Shown here: positions 30,384-38,189 of the stretch, one piece after another | Layout of the letters: each line of letters begins with the position of its first letter | Position numbering within the stretch: the stretch's first letter is position 1 | NCBI GenBank assembly: GCA_009829735.1 | Contig: CM020620.1 | Coordinates: 248,001-312,000, forward strand | Direction of reading: 5' to 3' | Length of the DNA stretch: 64,000 nt | From: Pyropia yezoensis | Lineage: Eukaryota; Rhodophyta; Bangiophyceae; Bangiales; Bangiaceae | The notes under the pieces: generated by a model | Seen by the model: only the letters and a program-made list of their open reading frames with translations | Told to the model about the DNA's origin: nothing | Databases searched by the model: none | Translations under genes and position numbers: made by a program

Positions 30384-31755
30384 TCACGCCTCCTCCTCGT
30401 CCACGGATGGGTCAACCGGACGGGGCTGAGAGGAGCCAGCCACGGGGCCGGCAGTATCATCTTGACCACGCCCGCCGCCGCCGACCGCTGCGACCGGCTC
30501 TGGTTCCGCTGCAGTCTCGAGAGGCTCTTGGCCGACGGAGGACTGCAGAGCACTTTCCAATCGCGTCGTGAGGGCCAGCACAATCCCAGACGGTAGGCCA
30601 GCGTCCTGCGCATTCTTGAGGGTAGTGGACAGAGCAACGAGCTCTGCCAGGCGCGCTTGCTTTGCGGCCGACGCTGCGATGCTGGCAGAGCTGTCGATCA
30701 GCGACTGAATTCCGGCCTCCACCGGACGCCTACGCTTGGCTCGAGAGGTCGCGGCTCCCACCGTGGTCAGCCCAGGCACGTCGCCCTCTACGCCCGCGGG
30801 CCCCACTTCAGGGTTCATGAGCTCCAGAACAATCTCCTTGTCTTTCAGCAACACGAACAAATAGTCCAACAGCGTGTCCCCTTGCGAGAAGTTTGACCAC
30901 AAGTTCGGATCGTTCTGGCCTGAGCTGGAGTAGCGCTTATGCACGCGCCAAAAACCAGAAGCAATCTGCACACAGAGAGTGATACACACGAATGAAATGA
31001 TGCCGGGGCGTCAGACAACCGCTACGGCGGCGGAGAAGCGCAGAAAGATCCCTCCAATACAACCCTCACCGCAGCACTTAAGCGGGCCCGATAAATAGAT
31101 CGCGCTGAGAACATACCTCTGTCCACTTTGCACGCAAGAACTGACCCGTGCGCCGAACTGTGTGAAGGTTGGGGTCTATTGCTGCGTCTGCGCACGCGGC
31201 GGGAACAGTGAAGACCTCTGGGCCGTTGAACACCTCCGCCACGACCACTGGCCAGACCTCCGTACGACTCGACCTCGAGTCCACCTGTTGGCGGGACATC
31301 GGGCCGCGAGACACGATGACACCAGCAGCGACCTCGCCATGGCACATCACATGCGCGAGACGCGCTCTCTCGTGCTTGGTAAACGGAGGCTGTCGGTCTG
31401 GGCTCGGTTGGATGGCTGCCGTGCCACCGCTCTCGGCAGACACTTGTCCAGGGGTTGCCGCAGCAGGGACGGTCGCGTCAGGATCGCTTGGCGCTTCGCT
31501 CTGTCCTGCGGGTGTGCGCCGAGGAGGGGAGGGGCGAGGCTCGTCGGGCGCAGGGGAACCAGGATTCGACGGGGGAGGGAGAGCGCCCGACCGAGCACCC
31601 GAGGTAGATCCATCCGTCCCGGTGATAGCCGGCCCAGCACACGAGACCCCATTCTGTCGGCACCGGTCCGCGAGCATCTGCTTCGTCCCGTGAATGGGGA
31701 GCCCCCGACGCTTCAGTTCGGCTCGCATCTGCTTAACAGTTACACGGGAAGCCAT
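30384..31755 (-). CDS. SAP plus SANT/Myb-like partner protein of Harbinger element (two exons)
   Basis: Exon 1 is 31755-31117 and exon 2 is 30965-30384. The 151-bp intron (30966-31116) has donor GTATGT and acceptor CTGTGTGCAG, phase 0, giving 406 residues. Residues 1-35 form a SAP-type DNA-binding motif (VTVKQMRAELKRRGL, then GTKQMLADRC). A Pro/Ser linker follows. Across the splice junction the SANT-like trihelix reads LRAKWTEIASGFWRVHKRYS and then SGQNDPNLWSNF. The phrase is sensible only after splicing, which supports the intron. The C-terminal part has a basic patch (SRAKRRRPVEA) and an acidic tail. Known Harbinger partners bind TIRs and carry the transposase into the nucleus; the same role is inferred here. 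The SAP fusion is unusual to my knowledge. Confidence 0.82.
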
Positions 31756-32037
31756 ACTGGTCCGATCCGACGCAACAACAGGTAGGAAGAAGGCGTGAGG
31801 CTCTGGTCCGGAAGCGTGTGTGTGGATGTGCGGGTTGGCGTCTCGAGTGGTTCCGGGGGCGGGGTCGCTTTTGCATTGCCGCCAGTGCGTGTCCAATGTT
31901 GTGGGTCTTCTTCCCGGCGCCTCTGCCCGCCAATGGACTTTGTCCAACGACACCCCTCGAACCTGTGAGTTGTCTCTGGCAACTCCAAACTTGGTCTCAA
32001 TTCGATCGTCAAGTCTTGATCTCTGCAGTGTACGCCG

Positions 32038-32098
32038 CGGTATACCGCGGTATAGACATACGCGGGCGCCCCGCGTATGTCTATACCGCGGTATACCG
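32038..32098. repeat. 61-bp near-perfect palindrome inside Harbinger right end
   Basis: Two 29-bp arms (32038-32066 and 32070-32098) are exact reverse complements around a 3-nt centre. Each arm contains the smaller palindrome ATACCGCGGTAT. It lies ~75 bp inside the right TIR and upstream of the SAP/SANT gene. It could be a transposase or partner binding array, or an operator for the partner gene. Confidence 0.88.
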
Positions 32099-32305
32099 TC
32101 GGGATGGGCACAGCCAATCAGATCGGCGTTACGCGTATATACCGTCACGCCGATTGCAACTGCGAACGGGCCTGAGATGTGTGGGGGCACTGAGCTCAAT
32201 GGGTGCCCTCCTGGTCAGTAATTACCAATGGCAACTCGGTGGCACTAAAGCGGAGTCGACCCTGCGCCTTACACCCCACATGGGGCGCTAAGGCCTTCAG
32301 TCGTA

Positions 32306-33619
32306 CAGTGGGAGCCCAGAATATTTTACCTACCCCGATTTCTTGCCCTTCCGAGAGAGAATTTTATGCACGAAGTCCAAGAATAGTCGATTCCAGCCCA
32401 TTGGGGCACATGTCATCCCCCGTTCGGGACCCATCCAGGCGGGTACCGATTCTTGCCGTCACTGTCACCGGCCCCTTCCCCCCCCCCCCGCCCCCCCGGC
32501 GCCATGACGAAGCGCTACCGGTGCCTGTCTTCGTCCGAGCGGACGGCTGTGGAGGAGCTGGCCCTCCATGGCGCATCTAATGGCAGCATTGCGGGGCAGT
32601 TGGGCATCAACAAGTCCACCGTTGCGGCCATTGTCAAGCGTGTCCGGCGGAACGGCCACACTGCCCGCCCTTTCCGCCCCGGTCGCCCCCCCAAGGTCGG
32701 CCCCAAGACCTTGCGGCGGCTCGTGCGGATCGTGCGGAACGGTCGCTACAACACCCTGCGTGAGCTGACTACGTTGTACAACCTGGGAAATAAAGAACCG
32801 ATTTCTCCATCTACCTTCCGTCGAGCCCTCTCCAAGGTCGACTTTGGGTCGTTCCGGCCGGTCCCCAAGCCGTATGTGGGTGAGCGAAACCGGCGCAAGC
32901 GGCTCGCGTGGGCTCGTGCTCGCCGTGGGTGGAAGGACGAGTGGTCGTGCGTCCTGTTCACCGACGAGAGCCGCTTCGAGGTGCGCGGATGGGACAAACA
33001 CAAGCGCGTCTGGAGGGCGAAGGGCGAGCGGTGGCTGCCGGAGTGCCTGTCGCCCACCTTCAAGTCTGGCCGAGACAGCGTGATGGTGTGGGGGGGTATC
33101 TGCGAGCATGGACGGACGCCATTAGCGCTTGTGGAGGGGAGCATGAACGCGGCCATCTACACCGAGATGCTCGTCACGACGGTCTACCCGGAGATACTCC
33201 GTCTGTTTGGATCTACGCAGGCAATGCTGTACCAGGAGGACATGGCCCCCCCTCACACTGCAATTGTCAGCCGTCAGGTACGGGAGCAGCTCGGTCTGCG
33301 GTGCCTGCAGTGGATCCCGCAGAGCCCGGACGCAAACTGCATTGAGAACGCGTGGGATTATCTGGAGCGCCGCGTTCGGGCCATTAACCCGCCCCCCAAG
33401 AACAAGGTGGAGCTGTTCAAGGCCCTCAACGATGCGTGGGAGAGCATCCCGCAGTCCTACTTCGCCTCTCTTGTTAGGTCCATGCCGCGACGTACGACCG
33501 CGATGGTCAAAGACCGCGGTTTCCCCACCAAATACTGAATAAACTGCGATTTCTGCCACCCTTCCGAGATCCCTCGACTGGGCGGCCGCAAGTGGGCAAA
33601 TAATACTGGGCTCCCACTG
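32306..33619 (+). mobile_element. Tc1-like element 2 (DD34E), complete
   Basis: The ends start CAGTGGGAGCCCAG on both strands and are flanked by TA (32304-32305, 33620-33621). It is 1,314 bp long with one transposase. The TIR differs from element 1, so it is a separate family. Confidence 0.92.
32504..33538 (+). CDS. Tc1-like DD34E transposase, element 2
   Basis: 344 residues, starting MTKRYRCLSSSERTAVEELA. The HTH region includes SIAGQLGINKSTVAAIVKR and GRPP. Catalytic motifs are LFTDESRFEV (first Asp), MLYQEDMAPPH (second Asp) and QSPDANCIENAWDYL (Glu), with 34 residues between second Asp and Glu. PDANCIE replaces the usual PDLNPIE, but the Glu is kept. The C terminus FPTKY is shared with element 1's WPTKY. 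The frame is intact. Confidence 0.93.
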   Translation: MTKRYRCLSSSERTAVEELALHGASNGSIAGQLGINKSTVAAIVKRVRRNGHTARPFRPGRPPKVGPKTLRRLVRIVRNGRYNTLRELTTLYNLGNKEPISPSTFRRALSKVDFGSFRPVPKPYVGERNRRKRLAWARARRGWKDEWSCVLFTDESRFEVRGWDKHKRVWRAKGERWLPECLSPTFKSGRDSVMVWGGICEHGRTPLALVEGSMNAAIYTEMLVTTVYPEILRLFGSTQAMLYQEDMAPPHTAIVSRQVREQLGLRCLQWIPQSPDANCIENAWDYLERRVRAINPPPKNKVELFKALNDAWESIPQSYFASLVRSMPRRTTAMVKDRGFPTKY

Positions 33620-33980
33620 TACTCGTCTCCGATGCGAGGGAGACGCCGGGAGGGTCGCGAACGGAGAGCGCCTGGCGACCTCCCTCACCTTCTCCCGAAC
33701 CGTGGCGAGCCGCGGGTTGGCGACAGCCTCTGTGCGGCCTGTGATCCTCGTCAGCCGGTCTTCTGTCCCCCTCCTCCACCGGCGCCTTTGCCCTGGACGC
33801 GTCACGGGGGTGGCTCCACGGGTGCGGACCCGCTCCAGTCGGAGAGGCTGCGTCCGAACCGTGGCCTCTGCCTCCACGCCACCTCCGCCGCTGCCACTGC
33901 CATGCCGTGGGAGGGCGGTCGTCGGTATCGCGCGCGCAACTCCAGCCATCCTGCTCGCTCCGACTCACCCCGTTCGGGCC

Positions 33981-33987
33981 TATAAAA
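33981..33987 (+). promoter_or_regulatory. TATA box upstream of XLF-like gene
   Basis: TATAAAA in otherwise GC-rich DNA, 173 bp before ATG 34154. It matches the consensus and lies at a sensible distance. Tc1-like element 2 ends ~360 bp upstream of it. Confidence 0.6.
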
Positions 33988-34153
33988 CTGGGGGCGGTGG
34001 TTTGAGATACCCCCGGTGGTTCGTTGTTGACGCCGCGCACCCCACCTGGTCCCCCATCTCACCGTTACCAAGCTCCCTTCTTCTGCCTTCCCCTCTGCTG
34101 GCGTCCCCTGCCCCTCCCCTCCCCTCCCTGTAGCCTCGCCTTCCCCTCCCATC

Positions 34154-34426
34154 ATGACCTTTGAGGAGCGCCTCCGTGCGGTGGGGGTGACGCCGCCCGC
34201 CCTCCACGTGCTCGCCGCACTGGCCACCTCCCCCTGGAGGCGGGCGCCCCCATTCCCACCCCCGTCGCCGCGGCCGGCGCAGCTACTGCCGCCGACGGCG
34301 GGCGCGCCGGTGGTACTAAAGTGCGGCGGCCCAGGCGGCCGCTTCCCGGTCATTGTCCTCGTGTCCGACATGACCAGCGCCTACTGGGCAGAGGTGGCGC
34401 ACGCTGATGTGGCGCCCCAGCTGAAG
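34154..34426 (+). CDS. Exon 1 of an XLF/NHEJ1-like protein
   Basis: XLF works with XRCC4-ligase IV in non-homologous end joining. From MTFEERLRAV the exon encodes 91 residues ending at an AAG|GTAC splice donor. Its head-domain-like phrase VVLKCGGPGGRF and then VIVLVSDMTSAYWAEVAH resembles the XLF strand-turn-strand and LLVSDLQQVWHEQV region. The sequence continues sensibly after the acceptor at 56759-56760 (EYGMAADNVDAAW). The retrotransposon nest begins at 34431, four bases into the intron, and keeps a GT donor, so splicing over ~22 kb is conceivable. Similarity is recognised by eye and is moderate. Confidence 0.5.
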
Positions 34427-34430
34427 GTAC

Positions 34431-34969
34431 TGTAGCAGTACTCCCAACCACCAACCCTGAGTCAGGGAAGGAAGAGGAGTATTGCCGATATCCCAACTTG
34501 GGACACCGGAAGCAAGCACGTCCAGACCGCCGAACACGCGACTTGCGTGTGGTGAGCGGGTCCACTCACCAAGGCACGAACAAGATGTGTCGGAGCCAGA
34601 CGGTGTTTACTTGCTTCGCCAGCCAAGGTGGGCCCACCCCGCCTTGCTGTCCCTCCTTATCAACCCTCCTCACACGCTCACGAAACCCCTCAAAACACTC
34701 AGAAAATGAACCCTCAAACAAACCAATCATAACACTCCACATGCAAAGCACTCAAAGCGTAGAAATCCGTCTGGCTCCCGTGCAAAAATCCCAAGAAACA
34801 AATACCAGCAGCATTACCCTGCTCTAGTATGTCGGAAGTCCTAGTCGAACTTCCGTCCAGAAGTCAGAAGTTTCACCATCGTGGGTCGGGTGAACTTCGA
34901 CTTCCGGTCAGGTCCACTTGACCCAAATCTCCAAAGTATTGGTACCGAATTCCGGCCCAATCTCCCACA
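34431..34969 (-). repeat. LTR of element A (3' LTR)
   Basis: A 539-bp LTR reading TGTGGGAGATTGGGCC on the minus strand and ending GCTACA. It is near identical to the LTRs at 55881-56421, 42345-42883 and 53459-53995. Confidence 0.93.
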
Positions 34970-36144
34970 TTTCCCCTTTCTCAAAAGTCCAGCCGTCCCG
35001 GTCGGCGTCCAATCAGCTGCGAGTCGCAGTGACCGGGAGAGGAGGATGCAATTCCCGAGTCGGGATGCAAGGTACGGTGCATCGCTGGCGTCTAGCGTGC
35101 ACCAGGGTTACGCCGGGGTTGCACTCGCGTCTGGCGGGGCCCTCCGGGAGAGGCAGTCCCTCTCCGTGGGGTGCGCTCTCTGCCCTGCCACTGGGTAGAG
35201 GAGCCCCCTCCACGCGAAACAGGTGTGGGGGAAAGTCGTCCCCCACCTGGTCAGGGTGCTCCACGGGTGGACTCCCGTGTGGGTGAGCCCCCTAACCTGG
35301 GTGTCGGCGTTCCTCCGCCACACCCCCTGCCCCTCAACTGGAGGAGTAGGGCGTCGACGTTCTCACTCGGAACGTCGACCTGCACCTGCCCCTTCAGTTG
35401 GGGTACGGTTGCTCTCGGGGGGTCGGGTTGTGTCCCCCCCTTAGAACTCGATCCACCCCCAGCTGGCTCTCTGCGGGGTGTTCCTCACTCCTTTCCCCCC
35501 CCTTCTAGTCAGGGTTGAGGGGTGTGCGCACCCCGAGTTGGGGGTGTTGCACTCGGTCGCCGGCGGTGGTACTCGGCCGCCGGTGCGGGGTCTTCTCTCC
35601 CCTTCGTGTGTGCGGGCGGGTGTGTGTCTTCCCGCCGCTGCTCCCTCGCGTCGGCGGGTCTGTCCCTTCCCGCCATGCGGTTTGTGTCGCCGCTTAGGGT
35701 GGTGTCTTCCCCGCCCTGCCCTTGTGTTGGGCGTCGTCGCTGTCGGTGGGGGGCGTGGGTCGTGTCCCCCCCTTGTTGCTCTTCGTCGGCGGGGTTGTGT
35801 TTTCCCCGCGCTGCCCCTTGTGTCGGGCTTCTTTGTTGTCGTTGGGGGGTGTGGGTCGTGTCCTCCCCCTGTGTCCTCGTTGGCGGGGTTGTGTCGTCCC
35901 CGTTTGTCTTCGTTGGGGGGCGTGGGTCGTGTCCCCCCCCCCTTGTCGTCTCCGTCGGCGCGGTTGTGTCTTCCCCGCCCTGCCCTTGTGTTGGGCGTCG
36001 TCGCTGTCGGTGGGGGGCGTGGGTCGTGTCCGCCCCCTATTGTACAAGGCCCAGGTTGAGTTAACCTGGTGGCGGTCAAGGAGGGGGAGCGGGTCGTATC
36101 CCCCCCCGTGCTCAACCTCACCGAGTTGGTCAAGGTTATTCAAG
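34970..36144. other. Long 3' non-coding region of element A; 5' flank of its antisense ORF
   Basis: Between the LTR and the antisense ORF lie ~1.2 kb with no gag-pol sequence. They include a 9-bp-arm hairpin GTCGACGTT/AACGTCGAC (35353-35361, 35371-35379; also at 51630-51656 in element B) and a degenerate minisatellite at about 35700-36035. If the antisense ORF is transcribed, its promoter should lie here or in the LTR's antisense strand. Confidence 0.6.
35705..36032. repeat. Degenerate minisatellite in element A
   Basis: Units built on GGCGTGGGTCGTGTCC alternate with CTTCCCCGCCCTGCCC-type blocks. One ~62-bp unit recurs almost exactly at about 35705 and 35970. The equivalent region of element B (about 51090-51330) carries fewer, rearranged units. 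Confidence 0.7.
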
Positions 36145-38061
36145 ATGGCGGGTGAGCCAAGTCGGCCTTTGTCCCCGTCTCCGACGTCCCTGTCGGACAA
36201 GCGACGGGCGGGAGAGGAGGTCCTCGGGACTGAGGAGTCTCTCAGCCGGGGGTCGGCCATGGAGACGACTCGTCCCGGGCGAGGGTCGGAGGCGGCCGCC
36301 TCAGCCGTCCCCGCTCCATCACCTCCTACTGCCCCCTCGGCTGTGGTCCCACCGGGGGATGGGTCTTCCAACCCGGTGGCGGAAGGGGATGTGACTCCCA
36401 TCCCTCGCCTTCCTGAGTCGCGGCTGCTACTCCCGCCGCGGCCCCGTCCTCCTATGGGGCCCCGAGCCTGGGCGCCTCCCAAGTCAGTCGGGGAGCTTCC
36501 CGACTGCAAGCTCAAGGATGTCTACTTGATCATCCCCGAGCCACGGCGGACCGACGTATGGTACCGCCGGACTCGTCGGTACCCCAACCAGGTGACTCTA
36601 CCTGATGGGGTGGTCTGCGACCTACCAGCGCTACTCTGCCTGGCGGGCGCGCCTGAAGTCCAGGCGTTGTCCACCTCCCTCGCCATGGGGTCGGGCGACG
36701 TGGAGATCGACGGCACCCACGCGGTGGTGTCTACCGAGTGGTGTGCCCTTCCTCGTCCCTACCTGGGCGGAGAGGACGCCCACGCCCAACACGGTGTGGT
36801 GCGAGAGGAGTTCCGACTCCGGGGCTCCTCGGGCTTCCTCATCCACGGGTCGCGGGTGGAGTTCACCCACGTACCTCTGGAGGAGCGTGAGCACCAGTAC
36901 CCTCTTCTCCCAGGGTGGTGGGAGACAGTGGAGGTACCTTGTGGGTTTCCGGCTCGGATCCCCCTCCTCGTTGCCTACTTTGGCTCCGTGCTACGCTCCA
37001 GCTCGGAGGGTAACCGGGTCTTCGCCTACCTCGCCACGCACTGGGTGGTCGTGGTGGCTCGGGGCTGGTACTCCGATGTAGTCCATCGGGGTTACCTGTG
37101 GCACCTCCCACCGGCTCTGGTGGAGGGTGTGGAAACCCTTGGCTTCCACTGGTTAGCCTTGGGCGCGGGGGACCTGGCTCTGTTCCTCCTCAAGGGTATG
37201 GTCACCCTGCACAATCGACTCGATTGGGCGCAGCTGGACCCCTTCCTCCGCCGCAACAAGCGTTCAGAGCCGGGGTTGGAGAGTGAGCCACCCCGGGAGT
37301 TCGTCCATGTCACCCATACTCTGGTGCAGGGGCAGCTGCTCCTGCGTGAGGGGTTGGGGGACCCTTCCCTTCCCTACGCGGAGGGGGTTACTCCCTCTAC
37401 GTCGCTCCCTGGCTCTGGGTGGGCGACGTCATCGGCGACGACTCGTCGTGGTGCTCATCGAGGAGCCCCTCGAAGCCGCGGGCGAGCTGTGCCGACGTCT
37501 TCCCCGCGGGTCGCGACTCCGACCTCGGGGGGTGTGAAGCCGACTCAGGCTCCACCCTTCCAGTTCCTCGAGCCCTTCCCCGACGTGGCGTTGGGTTCGC
37601 TACGGGTCCGAACTCCGGTCCCGATGCCGATTGCGCATGGCGTCGGCGAGATGCTTCCCAACTTGGGAGCCATCATGTATGACGCCACGGTGGAGGCCTC
37701 ACTCGTGGCCTCCCTTGACACGTTGGCTTGGGTCACCCGGCGTGTCAGTCACTTCCTCGCGTCGGGCAACTCAGTCACGGCGCGACAGTCATTGGCAGCT
37801 AAGGTCACTCGCCTCGCGGTTGGACACGAGTTTGTCCAACGGCTGCTGTCGACTCAGCAGCAGCTTCCGCGTCACGGAGGGAGTACCTCCGGACATCTTT
37901 CTTACGACGGGGATGGGTCCGCGAGTCGGCGGGCCCCTCCCAGTGCTTCCACTCCGGGGCCCTCCCGAGTGGGTTACGCCCCTCCGCTACCGGCCTACGA
38001 CCCTGGGGGCTCGTGGTCGGGCGGTCCCTATAGTGGTGGGGGTGGGCATATGGAACGCTAG
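36145..38061 (+). CDS. Antisense ORF of chromovirus A, 638 residues, unknown function
   Basis: This frame lies between pol and the 3' LTR, on the strand opposite to gag-pol, and converges with pol (about 130 bp between stops). It starts MAGEPSRPLSPSP at 36145. The N-terminal third is Pro/Ser-rich. A compact middle region (about residues 125-400) is rich in Trp/Tyr/Leu: LKDVYLIIPEPRRTDVWYRR, LPDGVVCDLPALLCLA, FLIHGSRVEFTHVPLEEREH, GWWETVEVPCGFPARIPLLV, ATHWVVVVARGWYSDV. A second conserved block near the C terminus includes MLPNLGAIMYDATVEASLVA and is followed by a Gly/Ser/Pro tail. The same-length ORF is intact in element B. I see no signal peptide, membrane helix or known motif. Confidence 0.75.
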   Translation: MAGEPSRPLSPSPTSLSDKRRAGEEVLGTEESLSRGSAMETTRPGRGSEAAASAVPAPSPPTAPSAVVPPGDGSSNPVAEGDVTPIPRLPESRLLLPPRPRPPMGPRAWAPPKSVGELPDCKLKDVYLIIPEPRRTDVWYRRTRRYPNQVTLPDGVVCDLPALLCLAGAPEVQALSTSLAMGSGDVEIDGTHAVVSTEWCALPRPYLGGEDAHAQHGVVREEFRLRGSSGFLIHGSRVEFTHVPLEEREHQYPLLPGWWETVEVPCGFPARIPLLVAYFGSVLRSSSEGNRVFAYLATHWVVVVARGWYSDVVHRGYLWHLPPALVEGVETLGFHWLALGAGDLALFLLKGMVTLHNRLDWAQLDPFLRRNKRSEPGLESEPPREFVHVTHTLVQGQLLLREGLGDPSLPYAEGVTPSTSLPGSGWATSSATTRRGAHRGAPRSRGRAVPTSSPRVATPTSGGVKPTQAPPFQFLEPFPDVALGSLRVRTPVPMPIAHGVGEMLPNLGAIMYDATVEASLVASLDTLAWVTRRVSHFLASGNSVTARQSLAAKVTRLAVGHEFVQRLLSTQQQLPRHGGSTSGHLSYDGDGSASRRAPPSASTPGPSRVGYAPPLPAYDPGGSWSGGPYSGGGGHMER

Positions 38062-38189
38062 AGTCAGCGGTCGAACGACTTGTTCTTTTCTTGGCGAGAA
38101 GAGTGGTGTGTGTTCTTCTCGTTTTGTATTGTGCCATAGTCGGCTTTGTTAGTAGAGAATCTTTGAAGAGCCATGGTATGTGTTTGTAC

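Larger units (their letters stand above)
28810..32172 (+). mobile_element. PIF/Harbinger element, complete, two genes
   Basis: Terminal inverted repeats begin GGCCCGTTCGCAGTT at both ends and are flanked by the 3-bp duplication TGA (28807-28809, 32173-32175), fitting the TNA target preference of the superfamily. Inside are a DDE transposase (plus) and, converging on it, a spliced SAP+SANT-like partner gene (minus). Subterminal sequence GACGGTATATAC (left) recurs inverted on the right. Its length is 3,363 bp. Confidence 0.92.

Noticed and set aside
32453-32503. Upstream extension of the second Tc1-like transposase
   Set aside because: The in-frame upstream part is C-run proline sequence without an ATG; the ATG at 32504 gives the normal transposase start.
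34566-34827. Short frames inside each LTR
   Set aside because: LTR sequence recurs four to five times; the frames are short, not consistently kept between copies and have no coding features.
35441-36133. Minus-strand repeat-encoded frame in element A (RPTPPTDSDD-type repeats)
   Set aside because: It is the minisatellite read as protein; the unit is not a multiple of three throughout and element B lacks an equivalent intact frame.
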